Below, piece by piece: positions 19,018 through 25,229 of a stretch of DNA of 64,000 bases. The notes under the pieces are model-generated. The model had not been told where the DNA came from, searched no databases, and saw nothing but the letters and a program-made list of their open reading frames with translations. Position 1 is the stretch's first letter, and each line of letters begins with the position of its first letter. Made by a program: the position numbers and the translations under genes. Source of the DNA: Mycobacterium sp. GA-1199 (GTDB taxonomy: Bacteria; Actinomycetota; Actinomycetes; Mycobacteriales; Mycobacteriaceae); contig NZ_LQIX01000008.1 of assembly GCF_001500045.1 (NCBI RefSeq), positions 54,866-118,865 of the forward strand, in the 5' to 3' direction.

Positions 19018-19991
19018 GACACCCGCACCCTCGGATCGAGCGCGGCGTAGACCACGTCGGACAGCAAGCCGGCCAACAGGATCATCGCCCCGGACAGCAC
19101 GGTGATTGCAGCGACGATGTTGATGTCCTGGTTACCGATGCCGGTGACGATCCATTCGCCGACGCCGTACCAGCCGAAGATCTTCTCGGTGAACACCGCG
19201 CCGGTCACCAATCCCGCGACGCTGTAGGCGAACAGCGTCGCCATCGGGATCAGCGCGGTGCGCAGGCCGTGTTTGACGAGCGCGCGCCGCCGCGTCAGGC
19301 CCTTGGCCCGCGCGGTGCGGATGAAGTCCTGACCGAGGACGTCGAGCATCGCGTTTCGCTGGTAGCGGCTGTAGATCGCGATCGAGGAGATGGCCAGCGT
19401 CATGCTGGGCAACACCAGGTGCTGCAACCGGTCGACGAACTGGTTCCACGCCCCCTCGATGGGGAATGGCGAAGTCTCGCCGGTGTATTCGAAGATCCGG
19501 ACGCCGAACACGTTGTTCGCTCCCAGCGCGGCCAGGATGAAGAGGTTGGCCAGCACGAACGTCGGCGTGCTGATCACCAGAAGGGACAGCACGGTCACGA
19601 CGCGGTCGCTGAGCCGGTACTGCCTGATGGCGCCCCACGCCCCGGCGGCCACACCGATCACGGTCCCGATGACCGAGCCGATCACCAGCAGGCGGAGGCT
19701 GACGCCTACCCGTCGCCACAGCTCGTCGGTCACCGGCTGCCCGCCGATCGTGACCCCGAAGTCGCCGCGGACGGCGCCGGACGCCCAGTGGACGTACTGC
19801 TCGAGCACCGGCTTGTCGAGTCCGAGCTCGACGCGCTTGGCGTCGATGACGGCCTGGGGCGGACGCGGGTTGCGGCTCTCCAAACTGTCGAGGGGATCGA
19901 ACTGCCACGACGCGAGCAGGAAAACAAGGAACGACGCCAATGCCAGCAACACCAGATAGTTGAGCAGTCGGCGCGCCAGGAACCGCGTCAT
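19014..19991 (-). CDS. oppB: Peptide ABC transporter permease OppB
   Basis: This 325-residue permease equals Rv1283c in length. The first helix is at the N-terminus (LLNYLVLLALASFLVFLLASW), followed by the family loop (DKPVLEQYVHWASGAVRGDFG), further helices and the EAA loop (FIRTARAKGLTRRRALVKHGLRTALIP). It is the first gene of oppBCDA. Its ATG overlaps the stop of a nine-codon upstream ORF that starts directly after a -10 element, so initiation may depend on translation of that ORF. No strong RBS is present. Confidence 0.95.
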   Translation of the reverse strand: MTRFLARRLLNYLVLLALASFLVFLLASWQFDPLDSLESRNPRPPQAVIDAKRVELGLDKPVLEQYVHWASGAVRGDFGVTIGGQPVTDELWRRVGVSLRLLVIGSVIGTVIGVAAGAWGAIRQYRLSDRVVTVLSLLVISTPTFVLANLFILAALGANNVFGVRIFEYTGETSPFPIEGAWNQFVDRLQHLVLPSMTLAISSIAIYSRYQRNAMLDVLGQDFIRTARAKGLTRRRALVKHGLRTALIPMATLFAYSVAGLVTGAVFTEKIFGWYGVGEWIVTGIGNQDINIVAAITVLSGAMILLAGLLSDVVYAALDPRVRVS

Positions 19992-20017
19992 GCGGGGCGT
20001 CCGTCGGTCGGCTGCAT
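19988..20017 (-). CDS. Nine-codon leaderless ORF coupled to oppB
   Basis: ATG at 20017 reads MQPTDGRPA then TGA; the stop overlaps the oppB ATG by four bases (ATGA). The ATG lies six bases after the -10 element TAACCT, the arrangement of a leaderless start, so ribosomes would first load here and could reinitiate on oppB. Whether the peptide itself matters is unknown. The alternative is that it is chance and oppB has a short untranslated leader. Confidence 0.35.
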   Translation of the reverse strand: MQPTDGRPA

Positions 20018-20023
20018 GCGCTC

Positions 20024-20029
20024 AGGTTA
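20024..20029 (-). promoter_or_regulatory. -10 element upstream of oppBCDA
   Basis: TAACCT on the minus strand lies six bases before ATG 20017. No convincing -35 is seen. It is the only likely start point for oppBCDA in the 19992-20212 gap; the rest of that gap shows no gene. Confidence 0.4.
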
Positions 20030-20212
20030 GGAGATGACGACCCTGATGGCCGTGATGCGGGCCGTCGCAGCGCGCCGAGCTGGCCGTTTTGGCGAACTCT
20101 CACCGCGGTCGCAGCGCGCGCCCAGCAGCCGCTGGTTCAGTCGGGTGCATCTGCGATTTCACCGGTGCCGCGCCAACGGGGCGACTGGGCAACCACGAAA
20201 TGGAGAACTCAG

Positions 20213-20473
20213 ATGACACGTCGCGGTATGCGGTCCGGTGCCGGAATGCGGCCAGTCTCGGCGGTGATCGGCGGCTGTGCGCTCGTGGCCATGGCCGCGC
20301 TCGGGTTGCTCGCAGCACATTCGACCAGCGGCCCCGCGACCGCCACACCTACCATGACGGTCGGCGCGACGAGCAGACACTCCACCCCGGCCACGGCTCC
20401 AGCTGTCGGAATCGCGAAGCCCGCGATCAAGGGGCCCGCGCCGTTGCCCTCGGAAGAGGAAGCCGCCAAGTAG
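20213..20473 (+). CDS. Small exported or membrane-anchored protein
   Basis: This 86-residue protein is of unknown function. After a basic N-terminus (TRRGMRSG) comes a hydrophobic segment, about residues 14-35 (VSAVIGGCALVAMAALGLLA), then a Thr/Pro/Ala-rich, probably disordered tail ending in acidic PLPSEEEAAK. It should be secreted or anchored by its signal segment. The ATG has GGAG eight bases upstream. Its hydrophobic core resembles that of the next gene (SAAVGTSALLAMGAF), so the two look like tandem paralogues. Both lie directly before a two-component system and may be under its control. Confidence 0.6.
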   Translation: MTRRGMRSGAGMRPVSAVIGGCALVAMAALGLLAAHSTSGPATATPTMTVGATSRHSTPATAPAVGIAKPAIKGPAPLPSEEEAAK

Positions 20474-20597
20474 CGCCCCCGTTCGTTTCGTCGGCCTCCC
20501 GTTCGGTTATCCACCAGCCAAGGGTACGACGAAACCCTGTTTGCGCTGTTAGAGGGGCCGCGACGGCATCGCGCCCACCGGACAAACGGAGATCGAA

Positions 20598-20843
20598 GTG
20601 AACACGAAACAGGTGAAGTTGCTCTCGGCGGCGGTCGGGACCAGCGCGCTGCTCGCGATGGGGGCGTTCTCAGTCGCCTCCACGACGGCCGCGCAAGATG
20701 ACGAACCGCCCGTGACCCCGGGGCCGGTGACGACGTCGGAGATCACCACCGGCGAGACGGTCACCGACAGCAAGGCTCCGGAAACCCCGACGACGTCGGT
20801 GGCCACGCCCCCGGTGACCGCGGAGCCCGCACCGACCGGCTAG
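20598..20843 (+). CDS. Small secreted Thr/Pro-rich protein
   Basis: This 81-residue protein has an N-terminal signal segment (LLSAAVGTSALLAMGAFSVA) with a probable cleavage near TAA-QDD, followed by a low-complexity Thr/Pro/Glu tail of about 48 residues without cysteines. The GTG start at 20598 is preceded by GGAG. It shares hydrophobic-core pattern and layout with the preceding small gene. No function is known; the tail looks like the mucin-like or cell-wall-proximal segments common in mycobacterial exported proteins. It ends 75 bases before the response regulator gene. Confidence 0.6.
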   Translation: MNTKQVKLLSAAVGTSALLAMGAFSVASTTAAQDDEPPVTPGPVTTSEITTGETVTDSKAPETPTTSVATPPVTAEPAPTG

Positions 20844-20859
20844 CCATACCGGGCCGTTT

Positions 20860-20912
20860 CACAGCTGGCGCATAGCAAGCGCACAGCCGGCGTTCATGTC
20901 GGCCGCGATAAT
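20860..20912 (+). promoter_or_regulatory. Promoter with three 11-bp-spaced CACAGC repeats before the response regulator
   Basis: CACAGC (20860-20865), CATAGC (20871-20876) and CACAGC (20882-20887) repeat at exactly 11 bp. The last covers the expected -35 position relative to the -10 GATAAT (20907-20912). GATAAT lies six bases before the GTG at 20919, so the transcript is probably leaderless. Mycobacterial PhoP boxes are direct repeats of the form TCACAGC with the same 11-bp period. Confidence 0.6.
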
Positions 20913-20918
20913 GGAGCC

Positions 20919-21668
20919 GTGGCGACCCCCGGCGTGAGCGAGCAGGACTCGGGTCGGGTCGTCATGCGCCGCGCCGACGGCACGCCGATTCACGTGCTGG
21001 TCGTCGACGACGAACCGGTACTCGCGGAGTTGATGTCGATGGCCCTGCGATACGAGGGCTGGGACATCGCTACCGCTGCCGACGGGGCTTCGGCCATCGC
21101 CTCAGCGCGCGAGACGCCACCCGACGTCGTGGTGCTCGACGTGATGCTCCCGGACATGAGCGGTCTGGACGTGTTGCGCAGACTGCGCGAACAGATTCCC
21201 GGGTTACCGCTGCTCCTGCTGACCGCCAAGGACTCGGTGGAGGACCGCATCGCAGGCTTGACCGCGGGCGGAGACGATTACGTCACCAAACCGTTCAGCA
21301 TCGAGGAAGTGGTCCTTCGCCTACGGGCGCTGCTGCGGCGCACCGGGGTGGCAGCAGAACCCGACGGCGCGAAGATCGTCGTCGGTGATCTGGTCCTCGA
21401 CGAGGACAGCCACGAGGTGACCCGTGGCGGTGAGCTGATCACGTTGACGGCAACGGAGTTCGAGCTGCTCCGGTTCATGATGCGCAACTCCAAACGCGTG
21501 CTGAGCAAGGCGCAGATCCTCGATCGGGTCTGGAGCTACGACTTCGGCGGCCGCTCGAACGTCGTCGAGTTGTACGTCTCGTACCTGAGAAAGAAGATCG
21601 ACAATGGGCGAGCACCGATGATTCATACGTTGCGCGGTGCCGGGTATGTTCTCAAACCTGCGCGCTGA
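20919..21668 (+). CDS. tcrX: OmpR-family response regulator, TcrX-like
   Basis: This 249-residue response regulator has a receiver domain with Asp30-Asp31, phospho-acceptor Asp74 (VVLDVMLPDMSG) and the Lys switch in LLLTAKDS. A linker follows, then a C-terminal OmpR-type winged helix (LTATEFELLRFMMRNSKRVLSKAQILDRVWSY; VELYVSYLRKKID; TLRGAGYVLKPAR). It closely resembles TcrX (Rv3765c) as I recall that sequence; PhoP is the nearest alternative. The kinase gene overlaps its 3' end. The repeats covering its own promoter suggest autoregulation. Confidence 0.9.
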   Translation: MATPGVSEQDSGRVVMRRADGTPIHVLVVDDEPVLAELMSMALRYEGWDIATAADGASAIASARETPPDVVVLDVMLPDMSGLDVLRRLREQIPGLPLLLLTAKDSVEDRIAGLTAGGDDYVTKPFSIEEVVLRLRALLRRTGVAAEPDGAKIVVGDLVLDEDSHEVTRGGELITLTATEFELLRFMMRNSKRVLSKAQILDRVWSYDFGGRSNVVELYVSYLRKKIDNGRAPMIHTLRGAGYVLKPAR

Positions 21669-23184
21669 CGGCTCATCGACACGGATGCGTTGGCCGCGGA
21701 CGTGGTCGTTGCGCGCTCGGCTGCTCGCGTCCCAGATCGTGCTACTCGCGCTGGTGTGCGCGACGGTCGGTATGGGTACGGTCCTTGTCCTGCAACACTT
21801 TCTGGTCAGTCAACTCGATGAGCGTTTGACCGAGACCGGGCGACGCTCGGTCGGCCTGTTCGAATTCGGCCCGCCGCCGGGGCCGCCGGGGTTCCCGCGT
21901 CCGGGTCTGCGTCACCGCATGATCATCCGCGACGATCTCGGACCGGGTCCTGCGTTCCTCAACGCGCCGGGACAGGCCGCCCGCACCGTCGGCGCGGTCG
22001 TCTCACGCGGCACTCCGGTCGACGCCGGCGTGATCACCGCGGACGGCACCCGCAGCGAGATCAGCACGGCCGCAGCGCAACAACTCGCGCGTGTGGACTC
22101 GGACACGCCGACGACACTCGACCTCGACGGGCTCGGCCGCTACCGAGTGGTTGCGATGAATTCGCCGCGGGGCGGCGACACCATCGTGATCGGCCTGCCC
22201 ACCTCCGACGTCGACGACACGTTGGTCATCGTCGCGATCATCTTCTGCATCGTCGGGGCGACCGCGTTGATCGGCGGTACGACGGCAGGCATCGTGATCA
22301 TCCGCCGTCAACTCGCGCCGCTGGCAAGGGTTTCCGATGCGGCCCGTCAAGTGGCCGATCTCGAACTTGACCGCGGGGAAGTGCGGCTGCCGACGCCGAT
22401 CGTGAAAGTCGACCCGACGAGCGAACGAACGGAAGTGGGGCAGTTGGGCTCCGCGCTGAACCGGATGCTGGACCGGATCGCGTCGGCGTTGTCGGCGCGG
22501 CACGCCAGCGAAACACGCGTGCGCCAGTTCGTCGCGGATGCCAGCCACGAGCTCCGCACTCCGCTGGCCGCCATCCGTGGTTACACCGAACTGGCGCAAC
22601 GCAAACGCGATGACGTCCCCGAAGACGTCGCCCACGCGATGAGCCGAGTGGAGTCCGAGACGCGACGCATGACCGAACTGGTCGAAGACATGCTGCTGCT
22701 CGCGAGGCTCGACACAGGACGGCCCCTGCAGAGCGAGCCGGTGGATCTTTCCCGCTTGACCCTCGACGCGGTCAGCGACGTCCATGTCGCCGGGCCGGAA
22801 CAGCGATGGCAGCTCGACCTGCCCGAGGAGCCCGTCGTCGTGGTCGGCGACCGGGCGCGCCTGCAGCAGGTGTTGGCGAACCTGCTCGCCAACGCGCGTA
22901 CTCACACTCCGCCAGGCACATCGGTGACGACGTCGTTGCGTGTGGTCGACGACGGGTCGGCGGTACTGACCGTGACCGACGACGGCCCCGGCATCCCCGT
23001 GTGGCTGCAGCCCGAAATCTTTCAACGGTTCGCCCGCGGCGACACGTCGCGGTCTCGACGCGACGGAGGGACCGGCCTCGGGCTGGCGATCGTGGCCGCC
23101 GTCGTCGAGGCCCACGGCGGCACCATCGAGGTCGAAAGCGTCCCCGGTGACACCCGCTTCGTCGTGACCCTGCCCAGCCGGTGA
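21646..23184 (+). CDS. tcrY: Sensor histidine kinase, TcrY-like
   Basis: This membrane kinase of about 512 residues has a first helix near residues 25-48 (LLASQIVLLALVCATVGMGTVLVL) and a Pro/Gly-rich extracellular domain (FGPPPGPPGFPRPG). A second helix (TLVIVAIIFCIVGATALIGGTTAG) and a HAMP linker follow. HisKA has phospho-accepting His301 in ASHELRTPLAAI. The HATPase domain has N (NLLANARTHT), G1 (DDGPGIP) and G2 (GGTGLGLAIV) boxes. Start is uncertain: ATG 21646 overlaps the regulator by 23 bases; ATG 21685 (MRWPRTWSLRARLL) would give no overlap. The signal sensed is unknown. Confidence 0.9.
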   Translation: MFSNLRADGSSTRMRWPRTWSLRARLLASQIVLLALVCATVGMGTVLVLQHFLVSQLDERLTETGRRSVGLFEFGPPPGPPGFPRPGLRHRMIIRDDLGPGPAFLNAPGQAARTVGAVVSRGTPVDAGVITADGTRSEISTAAAQQLARVDSDTPTTLDLDGLGRYRVVAMNSPRGGDTIVIGLPTSDVDDTLVIVAIIFCIVGATALIGGTTAGIVIIRRQLAPLARVSDAARQVADLELDRGEVRLPTPIVKVDPTSERTEVGQLGSALNRMLDRIASALSARHASETRVRQFVADASHELRTPLAAIRGYTELAQRKRDDVPEDVAHAMSRVESETRRMTELVEDMLLLARLDTGRPLQSEPVDLSRLTLDAVSDVHVAGPEQRWQLDLPEEPVVVVGDRARLQQVLANLLANARTHTPPGTSVTTSLRVVDDGSAVLTVTDDGPGIPVWLQPEIFQRFARGDTSRSRRDGGTGLGLAIVAAVVEAHGGTIEVESVPGDTRFVVTLPSR

Positions 23185-23242
23185 TCTGGACCGTCTTTGG
23201 ATCGGCCTGATTTTCTCCGGCCTTATCACCGGGGCGCGGTTA

Positions 23243-23248
23243 TAGGGT
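23243..23248 (+). promoter_or_regulatory. -10 element for a leaderless canA transcript
   Basis: TAGGGT (within TATAGGGT) lies six bases before the ATG at 23255 and no RBS intervenes, which fits a leaderless transcript. Confidence 0.4.
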
Positions 23249-23254
23249 CGACGG

Positions 23255-23746
23255 ATGTCTGTGACCGACGAATATCTGAAGAACAACGAGGAGTACGCGA
23301 AGACGTTCTCCGGTCCGCTGCCGCTGCCGCCGAGCAAGCACGTCGCGGTGGTGGCGTGCATGGACGCCCGTCTCGACGTCTACCGGATCCTCGGTCTGGG
23401 CGACGGCGAGGCGCACGTTATCCGCAACGCCGGCGGCGTTATCACCGACGACGAGATCCGCTCCTTGGCGATCAGCCAGCGACTGCTCGGCACCAAGGAG
23501 ATCATCCTGATCCACCACACCGACTGCGGCATGCTGACCTTCACCGACGACGGATTCAAGCAGCAGATCCAGGATGAGATCGGCATCAAACCCGAGTGGG
23601 CGGCCGAGTCGTTCATCGACTTGGAGGTGGACGTGCGGCAGTCGCTGCGGCGGATCGAGGCGAGCCCGTTCGTCACCAAGCACGAGTCGTTGCGGGGCTT
23701 CATCTTCGACGTCGCCACCGGCCGGCTGACCGAGGTCACCCCGTAA
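23255..23746 (+). CDS. canA: Beta-carbonic anhydrase CanA (Rv1284-like)
   Basis: This 163-residue enzyme interconverts CO2 and bicarbonate in the cytoplasm. The zinc ligands of the beta class are in place: Cys35 with Asp37-Ala-Arg39 (ACMDAR), His88 and Cys91 (HHTDCG). The length equals that of Rv1284 and the position, two-component genes aside, matches (opp on the left, cysD on the right). Asp37/Arg39 is the dyad that opens and closes the active site in type I beta enzymes. The gene is followed within ten bases by an interspersed repeat and a truncated thioesterase on the other strand. Confidence 0.95.
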   Translation: MSVTDEYLKNNEEYAKTFSGPLPLPPSKHVAVVACMDARLDVYRILGLGDGEAHVIRNAGGVITDDEIRSLAISQRLLGTKEIILIHHTDCGMLTFTDDGFKQQIQDEIGIKPEWAAESFIDLEVDVRQSLRRIEASPFVTKHESLRGFIFDVATGRLTEVTP

Positions 23747-23753
23747 CTCCTTT

Positions 23754-23828
23754 GTGGCGCGAGCGCGCGTGTCTGCGCACGACGCGCCGCGAGATTGCGC
23801 CACTTTGCGCGCGCTCGACGCCCGCGAG
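23754..23828. repeat. Interspersed repeat copy 1 (inverted relative to copy 2)
   Basis: This is a segment of about 75 bp with self-complementary ends (gcgagcgcgcg near the left, cgcgcgctcg near the right). Its reverse complement aligns with 24131-24204 over nearly its whole length, about three-quarters identical by hand count. The right edge falls exactly where thioesterase homology stops (23829). Confidence 0.6.
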
Positions 23829-24068
23829 TGGCACCGTGGCCCGCGACCACGCCGCGGCCATCACCGCGACGTCCGCCAACGCCGCGATCGCACCGCGTTG
23901 CACCATGTCGTCGACCGTCACGTTCGACGCGTCCCACGGCGGGCGCAATCGGGCCTGGTCGCCGTCGAGTTGCTCGGCGACGATGCCGAGTTTGGCGACA
24001 AAGGGGGACTGTGGAATGAACTGCGCCATGACATCGGCGCCCGTTCGGGGCGGGGAAGTGGTGGTCAT
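23829..24068 (-). pseudogene. PaaI-type hotdog thioesterase, C-terminally truncated
   Basis: From ATG 24068 the minus strand encodes about 80 residues typical of a PaaI/YdiI-like acyl-CoA thioesterase: FIPQSPFVAKLGIVAEQLDG, LRPPWDASNVTVDDM, GAIAALADVAVMAAAWS. Family members continue for another 50-60 residues through the second half of the hotdog domain, which is missing. After residue 80 the frame runs into an interspersed repeat and ends at 23736 inside canA. In the family a Gly usually sits where Arg is found in VQRGAIAAL, another sign of decay. A remnant is the best reading; a functional half-domain is unlikely. Confidence 0.7.
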
Positions 24069-24130
24069 GGGTCGAGTATCGGCACGGGGCCACGTGGGGC
24101 AATTACCTCGCGGGTAAGTGCTGAGCGCAC

Positions 24131-24204
24131 GTTCGCGGGGCCTCGAGCGTGCGCAAGCTGTCGAATTCTGGCGGCATGTCGTGTGCAAACACGCACCGTC
24201 GCGG
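24131..24204. repeat. Interspersed repeat copy 2
   Basis: This copy contains tcgcggg, then cgagcgtgcgcaag, and ends in acgcaccgtcgcgg, again with complementary ends. It matches the reverse complement of 23754-23828. The two copies flank the thioesterase remnant as an inverted pair. No ORF or transposase is associated; similar short elements are, to my knowledge, common between genes in Mycolicibacterium genomes. Confidence 0.6.
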
Positions 24205-24220
24205 AGATAGGCGACGTGCG

Positions 24221-24250
24221 TTGACACCCCGGGCGACAGCGGTGTCTAAT
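24221..24250 (+). promoter_or_regulatory. SigA-type promoter of the cysD operon
   Basis: A perfect -35 TTGACA (24221-24226) and -10 TCTAAT (24245-24250) are separated by 18 bp, the best promoter match in the window. Transcription should start near 24257-24259, at the ATG of a 14-codon ORF. Confidence 0.65.
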
Positions 24251-24257
24251 ATCGGGT

Positions 24258-24279
24258 AATGATCGTAAATATGGTCATT
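24258..24279. promoter_or_regulatory. Palindrome just downstream of the cysD -10
   Basis: AATGATC (24258-24264) and GGTCATT (24273-24279) form seven-base arms with one mismatch across eight bases. The site overlaps the expected transcription start, a place where bound repressor would block initiation. The Rrf2-type regulator encoded at the end of this operon is the natural candidate, by inference only. Confidence 0.35.
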
Positions 24280-24303
24280 CCTACCAACTTTACGAGGAAA
24301 TGA
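24259..24303 (+). CDS. Leaderless 14-codon upstream ORF overlapping cysD
   Basis: ATG 24259 reads MIVNMVIPTNFTRK then TGA; the last base of the stop is the first base of the cysD ATG (TGATG). The ATG lies eight bases after the -10, so translation probably starts at the 5' end of the mRNA. Leaderless upstream ORFs rich in cysteine codons are known to control sulfur genes in M. smegmatis; this one occupies the same position but has no cysteine codon. Coupling to cysD is inferred from the overlap. Confidence 0.45.
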   Translation: MIVNMVIPTNFTRK

Positions 24304-25229
24304 TGACGGCCACCACCGAACAAGTCCATGCCGGGCGCTACGAACTCAGCCATCTGAGGTCCCTGGAAGCCGAGGCCATTCACATCATCCGCGAGGTCGC
24401 CGCGGAGTTCGAGCGGCCCGTGCTGCTGTTCTCCGGCGGCAAGGACTCCATCGTGATGCTGCATCTGGCGCTCAAGGCGTTCCGCCCGGGTCGGCTGCCG
24501 TTCCCGGTGATGCACGTCGACACGGGCCACAACTTCGACGAGGTTTTGCAGACCCGCGATGAGCTCGTCGAGGAGTTCGGCGTCCGGCTCGTCGTGGCCA
24601 AGGTGCAGGACGACATCGACGCCGGGCGCGTGGTCGAGACGATCCCGTCGCGCAACCCGCTGCAGACGGTGACCCTGCTGCGCGCGATCCGCGAGAACAA
24701 GTTCGACGCCGCGTTCGGCGGCGCCCGCCGCGACGAGGAAAAGGCACGCGCCAAGGAGCGGGTGTTCTCCTTCCGCGACGAGTTCGGCCAATGGGATCCG
24801 AAGGCCCAGCGGCCCGAGCTGTGGAACCTCTACAACGGCCGCCACCACAAGGGCGAGCACATCCGCGTGTTCCCCCTGTCGAACTGGACCGAATTCGACA
24901 TCTGGTCCTACATCGGCGCCGAGAAGATCAAGTTGCCGTCGATCTACTACGCCCACCGCCGCAAGGTGTTCGAGCGCGACGGCATGCTGCTGGCCGTGCA
25001 CAAGTATCTACAGCCGCGCAAGGACGAGCAGATCATCGAGAAGACCGTGCGGTTCCGCACCGTCGGCGACGTCACCTGCACCGGCTGCGTGGAGTCGCAC
25101 GCCGCAACGGTTTCCGAGGTGATCGCCGAGACGGCGGTGTCGCGGCTCACCGAACGCGGCGCCACCCGCGCCGACGACCGCATCTCCGAGGCTGGAATGG
25201 AAGACCGCAAGCGGGAGGGGTATTTCTGA
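24303..25229 (+). CDS. cysD: Sulfate adenylyltransferase subunit CysD
   Basis: This 308-residue catalytic subunit of ATP sulfurylase makes adenosine 5'-phosphosulfate (APS) from sulfate and ATP. The PP-loop SGGKDS is at residues 44-49; the family regions HVDTGHNFDEV, GGARRDEEKARAKERVFSFRD and ending GMEDRKREGYF are all present. It works with the GTPase domain of CysNC, whose ATG overlaps this stop (TGATG). The start at 24303 is preferred over 24300 because gagga is then six bases away and because it forms the stop-start overlap with the upstream ORF. It is first of cysD-cysNC-cysQ-rrf2. Confidence 0.96.
   Translation: MTATTEQVHAGRYELSHLRSLEAEAIHIIREVAAEFERPVLLFSGGKDSIVMLHLALKAFRPGRLPFPVMHVDTGHNFDEVLQTRDELVEEFGVRLVVAKVQDDIDAGRVVETIPSRNPLQTVTLLRAIRENKFDAAFGGARRDEEKARAKERVFSFRDEFGQWDPKAQRPELWNLYNGRHHKGEHIRVFPLSNWTEFDIWSYIGAEKIKLPSIYYAHRRKVFERDGMLLAVHKYLQPRKDEQIIEKTVRFRTVGDVTCTGCVESHAATVSEVIAETAVSRLTERGATRADDRISEAGMEDRKREGYF

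Noticed and set aside
23736..24227. A complete thioesterase gene on the minus strand
   Set aside because: Family homology ends at residue 80; the remaining frame is repeat sequence and canA antisense, and the part before ATG 24068 has no homology.
24300..24302. ATG 24300 as the cysD start
   Set aside because: It would leave only two or three bases to the RBS gagga, whereas ATG 24303 has normal spacing and forms the TGATG overlap with the upstream ORF.
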